Below, piece by piece: positions 26,098 through 35,305 of a stretch of 64,000 nt of DNA. How positions within the stretch are numbered: position 1 is the stretch's first letter; every line of letters starts with the position of its first letter. This DNA comes from Rhodobacteraceae bacterium LMO-JJ12 (GTDB taxonomy: Bacteria > Pseudomonadota > Alphaproteobacteria > Rhodobacterales > Rhodobacteraceae): contig JAKGBX010000001.1 in the NCBI GenBank assembly GCA_021555075.1, positions 868,001 to 932,000 on the forward strand, given 5' to 3'. The translations under genes were made by a program, and so were the position numbers. A model generated the notes under the pieces. That model had not been told where the DNA came from and did no database searches. It worked only from the letters and a program-made list of their open reading frames with translations.

Positions 26098-26205
26098 TCG
26101 GGCAGAAGCCGCTGCAGGCTTGCACAGACGTTTTCTTGGCCCTGAATACCTAAATGCTGCGCGTCCCCTTGCGGGGCGTCAGTTGGGAGCGCTGCCCCTC
26201 AAAGC

Positions 26206-26247
26206 AAAACGCCCTGATCATTTCTGACCAGGGCGTTTGAGGTTTTT
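26206..26247. terminator. bidirectional rho-independent terminator
   Basis: AAACGCCCTG (26207-26216) pairs with CAGGGCGTTT (26229-26238), extended by TCA/TGA inside; GAGGTTTTT follows on the plus strand and GCGTTTTGC on the minus. It separates the convergent aldo/keto reductase and pckA genes. Confidence 0.85.
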
Positions 26248-26276
26248 GCAGGGTGGCGGATCACACCGCCGACCGC

Positions 26277-27875
26277 TCAGCCAATTGCGGCGGCTTTGAC
26301 GTCATCATCGATGAACGGCACATACTGCTCGAAATTGTCGGCGAACATCTGCACCAGTTTGGCGGCCTGCGCATCATAGCCTTCCTTGTCGGCCCATGTT
26401 GCGCGCGGATCGAGCAGCGTGGAGTCCACGCCCGGCACCGTAACGGGCACGTCGAAACCAAAGTTGGGATCCTTGCGGAAAGTGGCTTCGTTGAGCGAAC
26501 CGTCGAGCGCGGCCGTAAGAAGTGCGCGGGTGGCTTTGATCGGCATCCGCGAGCCAGTGCCATAGGCGCCGCCGGTCCAGCCGGTGTTGACCAGCCAGCA
26601 GGTGGCGCCGTGCTTGGCGATCTTGTCGCGCAGCAGGTTGCCATAAGCCTCGGGGCGGCGCGGCATAAAGGGCGCGCCAAAGCAGGTCGAGAAGGTCGGT
26701 TCGGGTTCGGTCACGCCGCGTTCGGTGCCAGCCACCTTGGAGGTGAAGCCCGACAGGAAGTGATACATCGCCTGCGCCGGGGTCAGCCGGGCAATCGGAG
26801 GCAGCACGCCAAACGCATCGCAAGTCAACATAATGACATTTTTGGGGTGCCCACCAAGGGCCGTCTCGGATGCGTTGGAGATATAATTCAGCGGGTAGGC
26901 GCAACGCATGTTGGCGGTGAGGCTGTCATCGTCAAAATCAAGCGCCCGGGTTTCTTCGTCGAAAACCATATTTTCGATTACGGTGCCGAATTTCTGGGTC
27001 GTGGCATAGATTTCGGGTTCGGCCTCGGCGCTGAGGTTGATCGTCTTGGCATAGCAGCCGCCTTCAAAATTGAAGGTACCGCGATCCGACCAGCCATGTT
27101 CGTCATCACCTATCAAAGTGCGCGAGGGGTCGGCCGAGAGCGTGGTTTTGCCAGTGCCCGACAGGCCGAAGAATACGGCTGTGTCGACCGGGTTGCCTGT
27201 GGCGTGGTTGGCCGAGCAATGCATCGGCATGATGCCTTTTTCGGGTAAAAGGTAATTCAGCAGGGTGAACACTGATTTCTTGTTTTCACCAGCATATTCG
27301 GTGTTGGCGACCAGGATCAGCTTTTTGTCGAAGTTCAATGCAATCACTGTGTCAGAACGACAATCGTGGCGCGCCGGGTCGGATTTGAAATTGGGGCAGT
27401 TGATAATGGTGAAATCGGCGACGTAACTATTCAGTGCTTCGCTGGAGGGGCGGCGCAGCAGATGGCGGTTGAACAGCCCGTGCCAGGCCAGTTCAGTGAC
27501 CATGCGCACGTTGATGGCATGTTCGGGATCGGCTCCGCCGACCAAATCTTGTACGAAATAGTCGCCGCCCTTCATGTGCTCGAGCATGTCATTATAGAGC
27601 GCGTCAAAACCTTCAGGCGACATTTCAGCGTTGTTTTCCCACCAGATTTTGTCAACGACCGATGGAGTTTTGACCACATGTTTGTCTTTTGGGGACCGAC
27701 CAGTGAACTTGCCGGTCGAAACCAGAAAAGTGCCGCCTTGGCCCAAATTGCCTTCGCTACGTTTCACTGCTTCTTCGATAAGCGCGGGCTCCAAGAAGTT
27801 GTAATAGACATTACCCAGCCCGTTAATACCTTGATCTTCAAGCCGAAAGTTCGGGTTTACCCGTCCAGTAGTCAT
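26277..27875 (-). CDS. pckA: phosphoenolpyruvate carboxykinase (ATP)
   Basis: A 532-residue ATP-dependent PEP carboxykinase, converting oxaloacetate to PEP for gluconeogenesis. The kinase P-loop GLSGTGKT is at residues 237-244; the [13 protein letters not shown] and [12 protein letters not shown] segments bind substrate and nucleotide. The ATG at 27875 gives the usual MTTGRVNP start and follows GAGGAG by ten bases; a further ATG at 27893 lacks a ribosome site. It is divergent from chvI, a pairing conserved in alphaproteobacteria. A 20-bp-spaced direct repeat in the shared promoter could control it. Confidence 0.95.
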   Translation of the reverse strand: MTTGRVNPNFRLEDQGINGLGNVYYNFLEPALIEEAVKRSEGNLGQGGTFLVSTGKFTGRSPKDKHVVKTPSVVDKIWWENNAEMSPEGFDALYNDMLEHMKGGDYFVQDLVGGADPEHAINVRMVTELAWHGLFNRHLLRRPSSEALNSYVADFTIINCPNFKSDPARHDCRSDTVIALNFDKKLILVANTEYAGENKKSVFTLLNYLLPEKGIMPMHCSANHATGNPVDTAVFFGLSGTGKTTLSADPSRTLIGDDEHGWSDRGTFNFEGGCYAKTINLSAEAEPEIYATTQKFGTVIENMVFDEETRALDFDDDSLTANMRCAYPLNYISNASETALGGHPKNVIMLTCDAFGVLPPIARLTPAQAMYHFLSGFTSKVAGTERGVTEPEPTFSTCFGAPFMPRRPEAYGNLLRDKIAKHGATCWLVNTGWTGGAYGTGSRMPIKATRALLTAALDGSLNEATFRKDPNFGFDVPVTVPGVDSTLLDPRATWADKEGYDAQAAKLVQMFADNFEQYVPFIDDDVKAAAIG

Positions 27876-28244
27876 GTCGCTTATGCTCCTCATTCGCCCG
27901 CGTTTGTCGCGGAAAAGTCTTGTTCGCGGGGCGCAAAATGCTGCCTCCCGGCGGCCCGGAGGGGCCGTGTCGGGGTCTTAGCATGCGGGTTGTGGCAGGG
28001 AACAGGCAGGTTTGCCCCAGTTAGCGCAACCAATGCCGGGTTAGCGCAATCAACGGCGAAATCGCGCCATCAGATTTCCAATATGAAACAGAATGTGAGG
28101 CAAATTAGTCATTCCTAAGCGTTTTTCTCGTCACTATTGGGAGGAAAGCCCCGCTGATTCGCGGTTGGGGATTGATTGTATAGGCGAATGCGGCAATTGT
28201 GCCTGAAAAAATAAGCATAATGAGCAGTATGAAGGACTTCTAAT
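27876..28244. other. 369-bp divergent pckA-chvI control region
   Basis: Non-coding control region. The pckA-proximal part is GC-rich with a CGGCGGCCCGGAGG run; the centre holds a 14-bp direct repeat (28020-28053); the chvI-proximal part is AT-rich (TAATCATTCC, then ATAAGCATAATGAGC), as expected for its promoter. No small gene is visible. Confidence 0.7.
28020..28053 (+). repeat. 14-bp direct repeat with 20-bp period in pckA-chvI promoter
   Basis: GTTAGCGCAACCAA (28020-28033) and GTTAGCGCAATCAA (28040-28053) differ at one position and are spaced two helical turns apart, so a dimeric regulator could bind both on one face. ChvI autoregulation or a pckA regulator are candidates. Confidence 0.65.
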
Positions 28245-28946
28245 ATGTCGAAAATCGCCCTTGTGGACGATGACAGGAACATCCTGACATCCGTGGCCAT
28301 GACTCTCGAGGCAGAGGGTTTTGAGGTTGAAACCTATCATGACGGTCAGCAGGCGCTGGATGCGTTCAACCGACAATTGCCGGATATGGCCGTGTTGGAC
28401 ATCAAGATGCCGCGCATGGACGGCATGGACCTGCTTCAGCGGCTTCGCCAGAAAACCAGCATGCCGGTGATCTTCCTGACCTCGAAAGATGACGAAATTG
28501 ACGAGGTTCTGGGACTGCGTATGGGGGCAGATGACTACGTCAAGAAACCCTTCAGTCAGAGGCTCTTGGTGGAGCGCATTCGCGCACTTCTGCGCCGCCA
28601 GGAGGCGGTGGCCGGTGATATCGTCGGCGACACTGAAGAAACCAAGGTGATGGACCGCGGTGAGCTTCGGATGGACCCGTTGCGCCATGCGGTGACATGG
28701 AAGGGCAAGGATGTTTCGCTGACCGTGACCGAGTTCTTGTTGTTGCAGGCCCTGGCCCAGCGGCCCGGTTTCGTAAAATCGCGCGACCAGTTGATGGATG
28801 TGGCCTATGACGATCAGGTCTATGTCGACGATCGCACCATCGACAGCCACATCAAGCGCCTGCGCAAGAAGATGCGTAGCGTTGATGAAGAGTTCTCGGC
28901 GATTGAGACGCTCTACGGTATCGGCTACAGATATAACGAGGAGTAA
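28245..28946 (+). CDS. chvI: OmpR-family response regulator ChvI
   Basis: A 233-residue two-domain regulator. The receiver has acidic Asp8-Asp9, phosphoacceptor Asp52 ([11 protein letters not shown]) and Lys in VKKPF; the C-terminal winged helix has the OmpR-type recognition region [19 protein letters not shown]. ChvI and its kinase ChvG control envelope, acid and host-adaptation genes in alphaproteobacteria. A ribosome site GAAGGA lies 12 bases upstream of the ATG. The gene leads a rightward operon with chvG (36-base gap) and the PTS genes, divergent from pckA, a conserved neighbourhood linking ChvIG to carbon metabolism. Confidence 0.95.
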   Translation: MSKIALVDDDRNILTSVAMTLEAEGFEVETYHDGQQALDAFNRQLPDMAVLDIKMPRMDGMDLLQRLRQKTSMPVIFLTSKDDEIDEVLGLRMGADDYVKKPFSQRLLVERIRALLRRQEAVAGDIVGDTEETKVMDRGELRMDPLRHAVTWKGKDVSLTVTEFLLLQALAQRPGFVKSRDQLMDVAYDDQVYVDDRTIDSHIKRLRKKMRSVDEEFSAIETLYGIGYRYNEE

Positions 28947-28982
28947 GGCGTAAAGCCCTCCGCCAAGGCCGAAAGGATCGAC

Positions 28983-30677
28983 GTGCGCGACATGGCGCCT
29001 GAACGCGACGGAGATATTGTGCTGGGCGACGATTTCGTTGCACCGGGCAGTACCGTCGATGATGAGCTCCGCGTTTCGAGAGAGAAGCGCGGATTGTTTT
29101 CGTTGCGTTCCTCGCCGCTGGCACGCAGGATCATCACCTTTAATCTGATCGCGCTGAATGTTCTGGTCGCGGGCATTCTTTATCTCAATTCGTCGCGTGA
29201 CGGGCTGGCCCTGCAACGCGCCCGCGGGATGGTCAGCGAGGTCGAGCTGATCGCCGACGTATTCGAAGCCCAGATGCGGGGAACGGCCCCGATCAACCTG
29301 GCGGCGGGCGACGGGATCGACGTTGACGAGACGCTGGACGGGCTGGACATGCGCAAGGGGGTGCAGGTTTTCCTGTTCGATACCGACGGTGCGCTGATCG
29401 GGACTGCCGGCGGGCGTGGCATCGATTCTGCACTTGATGACGGCAAGACCGATAACCGGACGGTTCTGACGGACGGGCTGACCTGGCTGTGGGACAGTAT
29501 TTCGACTGTGTTCACGGGCGAGAAGCCTGCCAAGCCCCTGATCGACGTGGAAGATCAGGCGCGTCAACTGGTGGCCAGCACGCTGACCGATGGCGCACAG
29601 GTTGCATCGGGCAGCGAAGGGGAGGGACGGGTCTATACCGTCACGACGCTTGTAATGCGCGGTGAAACGCCTGTCGGCGTTGTGGCGCTGGCTTCGACGT
29701 CGGGCGAAATTGACCAGCTGGTGCGATTGGATCGTGAGCGCGTGTTGCAAATGTTCATCGTCGGCATGCTCGTGTCGATCGGGTTGAGTCTTGTGCTTGC
29801 TTCGACCATCGCCAATCCGCTGAGCGATCTGGCGGCGGCGGCCGAGATTGGCAGAGATCGAGACAACCGCAAGAAATCACCAGGGCGCATTCGCATCCCT
29901 GACCTGACCGCGCGCCCTGACGAGATCGGGCGTTTGTCGGGGGCGTTACGCGGAATGGTGAGCGCGCTTTATGACCGTATCGACGGTAACGAACAATTCG
30001 CCGCCGACGTCGCCCATGAAATCAAGAACCCGCTGGCGTCGTTGCGTAGCGCCGTGGGCAGTTTGCGGATGGTCAAGAAGGATGAACAGCGCGCCAAGCT
30101 TCTGGATGTGATCGAACATGACGTGCGTCGCCTCGACAGGTTGGTGAGTGACATTTCGAACGCGTCGCGGCTCGATAGCGAGTTGGTCAAGGAGGAACAG
30201 GAAAGCTTCGACCTCATGAAAATGCTGGGCAATCTCTGTCAATTCCTAGGCGAGGATGCAAAGTCAAAAGGCATCGACTTCATCACCGATCTGCCGGTCA
30301 ATCCGATTATCATCAACGGGCTGGAGGCGCGGTTGGCGCAGGTGTTTGTCAATCTGATCACCAACGCGACATCCTTTTGCGAGGACGGTGATGCGATCCG
30401 GGTCTGGGCGCGCCGACGGCAGAACCGGGTTCTCGTCGTGGTCGAAGATACCGGACCGGGTATTCCGGAAGAGGCGCTGCAAAAGGTGTTCAAGAGGTTC
30501 TATTCCGAGCGCCCCGAAGGCCAGTTCGGGAATAATTCCGGGCTGGGGCTGGCGATCTCGAAACAGATTGTCGATGCACATGACGGCGTGATCTGGGCCG
30601 AGAACATCCGCCCCACGGATGCCGACATATCCTCTGATCCTCTGGGGGCCCGATTTGTTGTGGGCCTGCCTGTCTGA
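28983..30677 (+). CDS. chvG: sensor histidine kinase ChvG
   Basis: A 564-residue membrane kinase paired with ChvI. It has a cytosolic N-terminal tail (about 45 residues), TM1 about residues 49-69, a large periplasmic sensor domain of roughly 185 residues, TM2 about 256-274, a HAMP linker, the H-box with His345 (ADVAHEIKNPL) and an ATPase domain (NLITNATSF, DTGPGIPEE, GLGLAISKQI). In rhizobia the periplasmic repressor ExoR binds ChvG. The start is GTG at 28983 (ATG at 28992 is an alternative). Downstream hprK begins after 17 bases. Confidence 0.93.
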   Translation: MRDMAPERDGDIVLGDDFVAPGSTVDDELRVSREKRGLFSLRSSPLARRIITFNLIALNVLVAGILYLNSSRDGLALQRARGMVSEVELIADVFEAQMRGTAPINLAAGDGIDVDETLDGLDMRKGVQVFLFDTDGALIGTAGGRGIDSALDDGKTDNRTVLTDGLTWLWDSISTVFTGEKPAKPLIDVEDQARQLVASTLTDGAQVASGSEGEGRVYTVTTLVMRGETPVGVVALASTSGEIDQLVRLDRERVLQMFIVGMLVSIGLSLVLASTIANPLSDLAAAAEIGRDRDNRKKSPGRIRIPDLTARPDEIGRLSGALRGMVSALYDRIDGNEQFAADVAHEIKNPLASLRSAVGSLRMVKKDEQRAKLLDVIEHDVRRLDRLVSDISNASRLDSELVKEEQESFDLMKMLGNLCQFLGEDAKSKGIDFITDLPVNPIIINGLEARLAQVFVNLITNATSFCEDGDAIRVWARRRQNRVLVVVEDTGPGIPEEALQKVFKRFYSERPEGQFGNNSGLGLAISKQIVDAHDGVIWAENIRPTDADISSDPLGARFVVGLPV

Positions 30678-30694
30678 ACGGCAATACCGGCGCG

Positions 30695-31141
30695 ATGGAG
30701 AAAAACGACAGCTTCGGGATGGCAAATGACATCACCCTGCATGCCAGCTGTGTGGCGGTCGAGGGGCGTGCGGCGCTGATCCTGGGTAAATCGGGTGCCG
30801 GAAAATCGGGCCTCGCGCTGGAATTGATGGCTCTTGGCGCGATGCTGGTGGCGGATGACCGGGTGCGGCTCTGGCGTGAGGGAGACGGCATTCTGGTCGC
30901 TGCTCCCGAGGCGATAGCCGGGCGGATCGAAGCGCGTTTCGTGGGTATTTTGAACGCCAAGATCATGGCGCAGGCACCGCTGGCGTTGGTCGTCGATCTG
31001 GATCATCACGAGGGCGACCGGCTTCCGCCGCGGCGCAGCAAAAAAGTGCTGGGGATTTCATTGCCGCTGCTTCACAATGTCGAGACAAGACATTTTCCGG
31101 CGGCGATTCTGCAATATCTCAAAGTCGGCAGATGTGACTGA
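30695..31141 (+). CDS. hprK: HPr kinase/phosphorylase, short alphaproteobacterial type
   Basis: A 148-residue protein equal to the C-terminal kinase core of HprK; the N-terminal domain of firmicute HprK is missing, as is normal in alphaproteobacteria. The P-loop GKSGAGKS is at residues 31-38, and the downstream EARFVGILNAKIMAQAP and PPRRSKKVLGISLPLL segments match the capping and K-loop regions. It phosphorylates and dephosphorylates HPr on its regulatory serine, tying the PTS to metabolic state. An alternative start at 30719 cannot be excluded. It sits between chvG and rapZ. Confidence 0.9.
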   Translation: MEKNDSFGMANDITLHASCVAVEGRAALILGKSGAGKSGLALELMALGAMLVADDRVRLWREGDGILVAAPEAIAGRIEARFVGILNAKIMAQAPLALVVDLDHHEGDRLPPRRSKKVLGISLPLLHNVETRHFPAAILQYLKVGRCD

Positions 31142-31199
31142 TCCTTACCAAGTTTCGCATTTATGCCCGCGAAATCCGCAACGAAAGGCATGAGACGCA

Positions 31200-32138
31200 A
31201 TGAAATCTCCCGCCGACCTGCAATCGCCGCCGCGCTGCGTCATGGTGACCGGCCCTTCGGGCGCCGGGCGCTCGACTGCGATCCGTGCGCTTGAAGATCT
31301 GGGATTCGAGGCCATTGACAACCTGCCGCTGAGCCTGTTGCCGCGGCTTCTGGATGGGCCGCATCATGATCGGCCGCTGGCGCTGGGTGTTGATACCCGC
31401 AACCGTGAGTTTTCCGCGAATGCGCTAATTCAGGCGATTGACGGATTTGGGGAGCGTTTCGGGCGGTCGCTGGAGCTGTTCTATGTAGATTGCAGCGAGG
31501 ATATCTTGTTGCGACGTTTTTCCGAAACCCGGCGACGCCATCCGATGGCAACGGCGGAGAGCCCCGGTGTGGGCATTGCACGCGAGTTTGATTTGTTGGT
31601 GCCGATAAGGACGCGGGCCGATATTCTTGTCGATACATCCGATATGACCCCGCATGAGCTGCGCGCCGAGGTCGAACGCTGGTTTGCGCCCGACGCGGGG
31701 CGCGGGTTGGCGGTTTCGGTCAATTCGTTTTCTTATAAGCGCGGGCTGCCTCGCGGTATCGACATGGTTTTCGATTGTCGGTTCCTGCGCAATCCCTATT
31801 GGGAGGAATCCATGCGCCCGTTGAACGGAACTGATGCGCGCGTGGCCGACTATGTGGCGCAAGACGCGCGCTATGATGCGTTCTTCGAACGGGTAAGCGA
31901 GTTGGTCGATATGCTGCTGCCGGCCTATTCGGAAGAGGGTAAAGCACATCTCGCAATCGGCTTTGGCTGTACTGGTGGGCAGCACCGTTCGGTGGCTTTG
32001 GCGGAAAACCTTGCCAAGGCTCTTGCGAAGGGCGGCTGGCCAGTGTCAATTAGGCACCGCGAACTCGAGCGACGGCCGGGCGGCGCGTCGGAGCACCGGG
32101 GACCGGACCTCGGGCGGGAACTTGGGGCAGGACATTGA
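31200..32138 (+). CDS. rapZ: RapZ-family nucleotide-binding protein with Arg in the P-loop
   Basis: A 312-residue RapZ/YvcJ protein. In E. coli RapZ delivers the GlmZ sRNA to RNase E to set glucosamine-6-phosphate synthase levels. The N-terminal P-loop reads GPSGAGRST at residues 18-26, with Arg24 in place of the usual Lys; the [15 protein letters not shown] segment and the C-terminal [16 protein letters not shown]-binding region are intact. Arg at this place also occurs in the window's LivF. The gene lies between hprK and the EIIA gene, its conserved PTS neighbourhood. The RNA target in this organism is not known. Confidence 0.9.
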   Translation: MKSPADLQSPPRCVMVTGPSGAGRSTAIRALEDLGFEAIDNLPLSLLPRLLDGPHHDRPLALGVDTRNREFSANALIQAIDGFGERFGRSLELFYVDCSEDILLRRFSETRRRHPMATAESPGVGIAREFDLLVPIRTRADILVDTSDMTPHELRAEVERWFAPDAGRGLAVSVNSFSYKRGLPRGIDMVFDCRFLRNPYWEESMRPLNGTDARVADYVAQDARYDAFFERVSELVDMLLPAYSEEGKAHLAIGFGCTGGQHRSVALAENLAKALAKGGWPVSIRHRELERRPGGASEHRGPDLGRELGAGH

Positions 32139-32148
32139 GGGGAGCGGC

Positions 32149-32544
32149 TTGATCGGGATCGTGATTGTGGCACATGGCGGGCTGGCGAAGGAGTATCTGG
32201 CCGCGTTGGAACATGTGGTGGGCGCCCAGAAGGGCGTGCGTCAGGTGTCGATTCAGGCCGATTCCGACCGGAGCGAGAAGCAAGCCGAGATTTGCGCCAT
32301 GGCCGAAGAGGTTGACCAGGGCGACGGCGTGGTTGTGGTTGTGGACATGTTCGGCGGCTCGCCGTCCAATCTGTCGCTTTTGGCCTGTGCGTCCGAGAAC
32401 CGTCGCCTTCTTCATGGCGCCAACCTTCCCATGTTGATCAAGCTTGCGAAATCCCGCCACCTCAACGTTGCGGATGCTGTGCGTTTGGCGAAAGAGGCCG
32501 GCCGTAGGTATATTGACAGTCAGAACATCAATGCCGAGACATGA
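32149..32544 (+). CDS. PTS EIIA component, mannose family
   Basis: A 131-residue EIIA(Man)-family protein. It begins at TTG 32149, supported by GAGGGGAG a few bases upstream; the upstream frame overlaps rapZ. The active-site His9 is in VAHGGLAKEYL, and VVVVDMFGGSPSN is the conserved second motif. No EIIB or EIIC subunit is encoded nearby, so it probably receives phosphate from HPr and acts as a regulator rather than a sugar transporter. Six bases separate it from ptsH, and it belongs to the hprK-rapZ operon. Confidence 0.88.
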   Translation: MIGIVIVAHGGLAKEYLAALEHVVGAQKGVRQVSIQADSDRSEKQAEICAMAEEVDQGDGVVVVVDMFGGSPSNLSLLACASENRRLLHGANLPMLIKLAKSRHLNVADAVRLAKEAGRRYIDSQNINAET

Positions 32545-32550
32545 GGGCCC

Positions 32551-32829
32551 ATGACCGAGACCACAATGCGTAAATTGACCATCGTCAATGAAAAGGGGCT
32601 GCATGCCCGCGCTTCGGCCAAGCTGGTCGAGGTGGTAGAGGGGTTCGACGCCTCGGCTGAAATCAGTCGCGATGGTGTTAGCGCCAGTGGCGACAGCATC
32701 ATGGGGCTTTTGATGTTGGCAGCGCCGAAAGGAAGCACTATTGACGTGCAGACATTCGGAGCGGACGCCGAAGCGCTGGCCTTTGCCATTGAGGCGCTTG
32801 TGGCGGATCGGTTCGGCGAGGACTACTAA
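32551..32829 (+). CDS. ptsH: HPr phosphocarrier protein
   Basis: A 92-residue HPr. Phosphorylatable His18 lies in EKGLHARAS (equal to His15 of E. coli) and the regulatory serine is Ser49 in ASGDSIMGLLML (equal to Ser46), the target of HprK. It relays phosphate from Enzyme I, which is not in the window, to the EIIA upstream. ATG at 32551 is used; one at 32566 would give the standard length. It is co-transcribed with the EIIA gene and followed by an acyltransferase gene. Confidence 0.95.
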   Translation: MTETTMRKLTIVNEKGLHARASAKLVEVVEGFDASAEISRDGVSASGDSIMGLLMLAAPKGSTIDVQTFGADAEALAFAIEALVADRFGEDY

Positions 32830-32876
32830 CCACGCCCGAGCGGGGCGCCAGTGCGACAAGTGAGGTTCAACCCAAC

Positions 32877-33767
32877 GTGGTGGACAGTTTCCGCGACAGC
32901 AGCGAGACCGATGCCAAGGACGTGCAGGATATGAGCACGCCTCCGATACGGCATGCCCGCGGCACGTTGACCTATGCAAGCTCGTTTGACAGCCGACTGC
33001 GCAGCACGGTGATCCGCGCCATCGAGTGGATGACCGGCAAGATTTCGATCATCCGCATGGTTCGCGAGTTTGAGCGTATGGGTGCGCCGCGCGGGCAAGC
33101 CTTTTGGCCCGCGACGCTGAAGGTGATGGGGATCGACCTGAACACCCCGGAAGAGCAACTGGCGCGAATCCCCAAGGAAGGCCCGGTTGTGGTGGTGGCC
33201 AATCATCCACACGGGCTGGTTGATGGTATGATCCTGGCCGATTTGATCGGGCGGGTGCGCAACGATTACCGAATCCTGACGCGTGCGTTGCTGACCGGTA
33301 TTGACGAAGTCGCCTCTTCTTACATGATCCCTGTGCCGTTTCCCTATGAACAGGACGCGCAGCAGAAATTCGTCGAGATGCGGCGCCAGGCGATGAACCA
33401 CCTGAAGGCGGGGGGATTGGTCACGCTCTTCCCCTCGGGTGTGGTGGCTTCATCGGACAGCATGTTTGGCCCGGCGATTGAGCGGGAATGGAATGTTTTT
33501 ACCGCCCAGATGATTCGACGGTCCGGCGCGCAGGTTGTGCCGGTGCGTTTTACCGGCTCGAATTCGCGCCTGTATCAGATCGCCAATCAGCTTTCGGCGA
33601 CGCTGCGACAGGGGCTTTTGTTGCACGAGATCGTCTATAGCTGCAATAAACCGCAGGCGCCTGTGATCGGCCATCCGATTGCGCAAGACAAGCACGAGTT
33701 GCTCAAGACGGATCCGCGCGGGTTTATGGCCTGGCTGCGCGAACATACCTTGTCTTTGAAAGACTAG
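32877..33767 (+). CDS. 1-acylglycerol-3-phosphate acyltransferase family protein (PlsC-like)
   Basis: A 296-residue membrane-associated acyltransferase. The catalytic NHPHGLVDG box (His-x4-Asp type) begins near residue 105, and the LFPSGVVASSDS region follows the motif order of the PlsC/lysophospholipid acyltransferase family. The start is uncertain: GTG at 32877 opens the frame, while ATG at 32931 (MSTPPIRHARG) is a plausible alternative. It ends the ChvIG/PTS block and may transfer acyl groups to lysophospholipid or ornithine-type lipids; without an OlsB neighbour that assignment is open. Confidence 0.8.
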   Translation: MVDSFRDSSETDAKDVQDMSTPPIRHARGTLTYASSFDSRLRSTVIRAIEWMTGKISIIRMVREFERMGAPRGQAFWPATLKVMGIDLNTPEEQLARIPKEGPVVVVANHPHGLVDGMILADLIGRVRNDYRILTRALLTGIDEVASSYMIPVPFPYEQDAQQKFVEMRRQAMNHLKAGGLVTLFPSGVVASSDSMFGPAIEREWNVFTAQMIRRSGAQVVPVRFTGSNSRLYQIANQLSATLRQGLLLHEIVYSCNKPQAPVIGHPIAQDKHELLKTDPRGFMAWLREHTLSLKD

Positions 33768-33834
33768 GTTTCAACAAATCTCGTTTGAGCCTTGTCGGAC
33801 ATCGCAGTGTCGCACCAAAGGATGCCTTCGGCGG

Positions 33835-33856
33835 GAGTATTTCTGGAAAGATCAAG
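33835..33856 (+). repeat. dispersed intergenic element, copy D
   Basis: GAGTATTTCTGG then AAAGATCAAG, one base from the consensus at two places. It is preceded by TGCCTTCGGCG and lies between the acyltransferase and BKACE genes. Confidence 0.7.
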
Positions 33857-33933
33857 GAATATATGTCGCACTTGGGCGCGTTTGCGGGAAAGATGCTGAC
33901 ATAGATTCTGGATAACGAGCAGAGGAGGGCGCC

Positions 33934-34851
33934 ATGCCACTTGCCATGAACCGAGAGGTTTTCATCACTTGCGCCGTGACCGGGTCGGGGGCCACGCAGG
34001 ACCGATCGCCGCATGTGCCGCGCAGTCCGAGCGAGATTGCCGAGAGTGCTATTGACGCGGCGCGCGCCGGGGCGGCGGTGGTGCATTGCCACGTGCGCGA
34101 CCCAGAGACCGGCGCGCCGAGCCGGAGGCTTGACCTTTATCGTGAGGTAACAGAGCGAATTCGCGAGGCGGAAGTCGATGTGGTGCTGAACCTGACCGCG
34201 GGGATGGGGGGCGACATGGTGTTTGGCCCGAGTGAGCAGCCGCTGCCATTGCGCGACGCGGGCACCGATATGGTGGGGGCGGCCGAGCGGGTCGAGCATG
34301 TCAAGCAATGTCGGCCAGAGATTTGCACGCTTGATTGCGGCACGATGAATTTTGCCGAGGCCGATTACGTGATGACCAACACACCCGGCATGTTGCAGGC
34401 GATGGGCCGGATGATGACGCATCTGGGTGTGAAACCCGAGATCGAGGCATTTGATACGGGTCATCTTTGGTATGCCAAGCAGTTGGTCAAAGATGGCGTG
34501 TTGGACGGCCCGGCGCTGGTTCAACTCTGCATGGGGGTGCCTTGGGGCGCACCGGATGATCTCAATACTTTAATGGCGATGGTTAATAATGTGCCCGAAG
34601 ACTGGACCTTTTCGGCCTTCGGACTGGGGCGCAATCAGATGGGCTATGTCGCGGCGAGCGTTCTGGCCGGGGGCAATGTGCGCGTCGGGCTGGAAGACAA
34701 CCTTTGGCTCGACAAGGGGGTGTTGGCGAGCAATGCGCAGCTTGTGGAACGCGCCGTCGGCATCATCGAGGGTATGGGTGCGCGGGTGATTGGGCCACAA
34801 GAGGTGCGCGACAAGTTGGGATTGCTCAAGCGTGCGCCCGAAGCGGCTTAG
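33934..34851 (+). CDS. beta-keto acid cleavage enzyme (DUF849/BKACE), probable dehydrocarnitine cleavage
   Basis: A 305-residue TIM-barrel BKACE protein. The Zn-binding His pair is in VVHCHVRDPETG; TNTPGML and EIEAFDTGHL carry further active-site positions of the family. These enzymes condense acetyl-CoA with a beta-keto acid and cleave it; homologues beside carnitine dehydrogenase act on 3-dehydrocarnitine, giving betainyl-CoA and acetoacetate. The thioesterase domain of the neighbouring dehydrogenase would then release glycine betaine. GAGGAGGGCGCC precedes the ATG. Carnitine is inferred from context, not proven. Confidence 0.82.
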   Translation: MPLAMNREVFITCAVTGSGATQDRSPHVPRSPSEIAESAIDAARAGAAVVHCHVRDPETGAPSRRLDLYREVTERIREAEVDVVLNLTAGMGGDMVFGPSEQPLPLRDAGTDMVGAAERVEHVKQCRPEICTLDCGTMNFAEADYVMTNTPGMLQAMGRMMTHLGVKPEIEAFDTGHLWYAKQLVKDGVLDGPALVQLCMGVPWGAPDDLNTLMAMVNNVPEDWTFSAFGLGRNQMGYVAASVLAGGNVRVGLEDNLWLDKGVLASNAQLVERAVGIIEGMGARVIGPQEVRDKLGLLKRAPEAA

Positions 34852-34885
34852 ATCGCGTCGGGTGGGCAGAAAAATGGGGGGTATT

Positions 34886-35305
34886 GTGAAAGTCTTATCG
34901 AGGTTGAAATGGGCGCTTGTTCTGGCCTGTCTTCCGGTTGCTGCGGGGGCAGATGAGTGGTGGCAAGGAAAATGGGCTTGGGACAAGGCATGGTGTGATC
35001 GTGTGAACCAGATCGGCAGAGTTACGCCCGCACCGATTGCCATCACGCCGACCGAGGTTTTGGGCTATGAAAACAGCTGTGCTATCCGGCGCGCCCAACC
35101 GCTGCGCGGCATGGCGGCGGTGCGCCTGGAGTTGAAGTGTCGGTCAGAGGGAAACACCTATGAAGAGTCGCGTCTGATCATGCGCGGCGGCGACGGCAGG
35201 GACCTTGGCAAGGAAATCTGGATCTGGTTTGGCGAGGGCGAACCGACGAGGTTTTTTCGATGCCCTGAAATCAACGCCTCGGACGGCTGGTGGTACAAGA
35301 AATGA
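34886..35305 (+). CDS. exported hypothetical protein with four cysteines
   Basis: A 139-residue secreted protein. A signal peptide spans roughly residues 1-25 (KVLSRLKWALVLACLPVAAGA) and the mature part contains four Cys, which could form disulfides in the periplasm, plus Trp-rich ends. GTG at 34886 is preferred: GGGG lies four bases before it; the ATG at 34874 would add four residues. The stop overlaps the following lipoprotein start. No family is recognisable. It lies between two carnitine catabolic genes, so an envelope role in that pathway is possible. Confidence 0.65.
   Translation: MKVLSRLKWALVLACLPVAAGADEWWQGKWAWDKAWCDRVNQIGRVTPAPIAITPTEVLGYENSCAIRRAQPLRGMAAVRLELKCRSEGNTYEESRLIMRGGDGRDLGKEIWIWFGEGEPTRFFRCPEINASDGWWYKK

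Noticed and set aside
34137-34343. ORFs antisense to the BKACE gene
   Set aside because: Low-complexity, Arg/Pro/Ser-rich translations typical of high-GC antisense frames.
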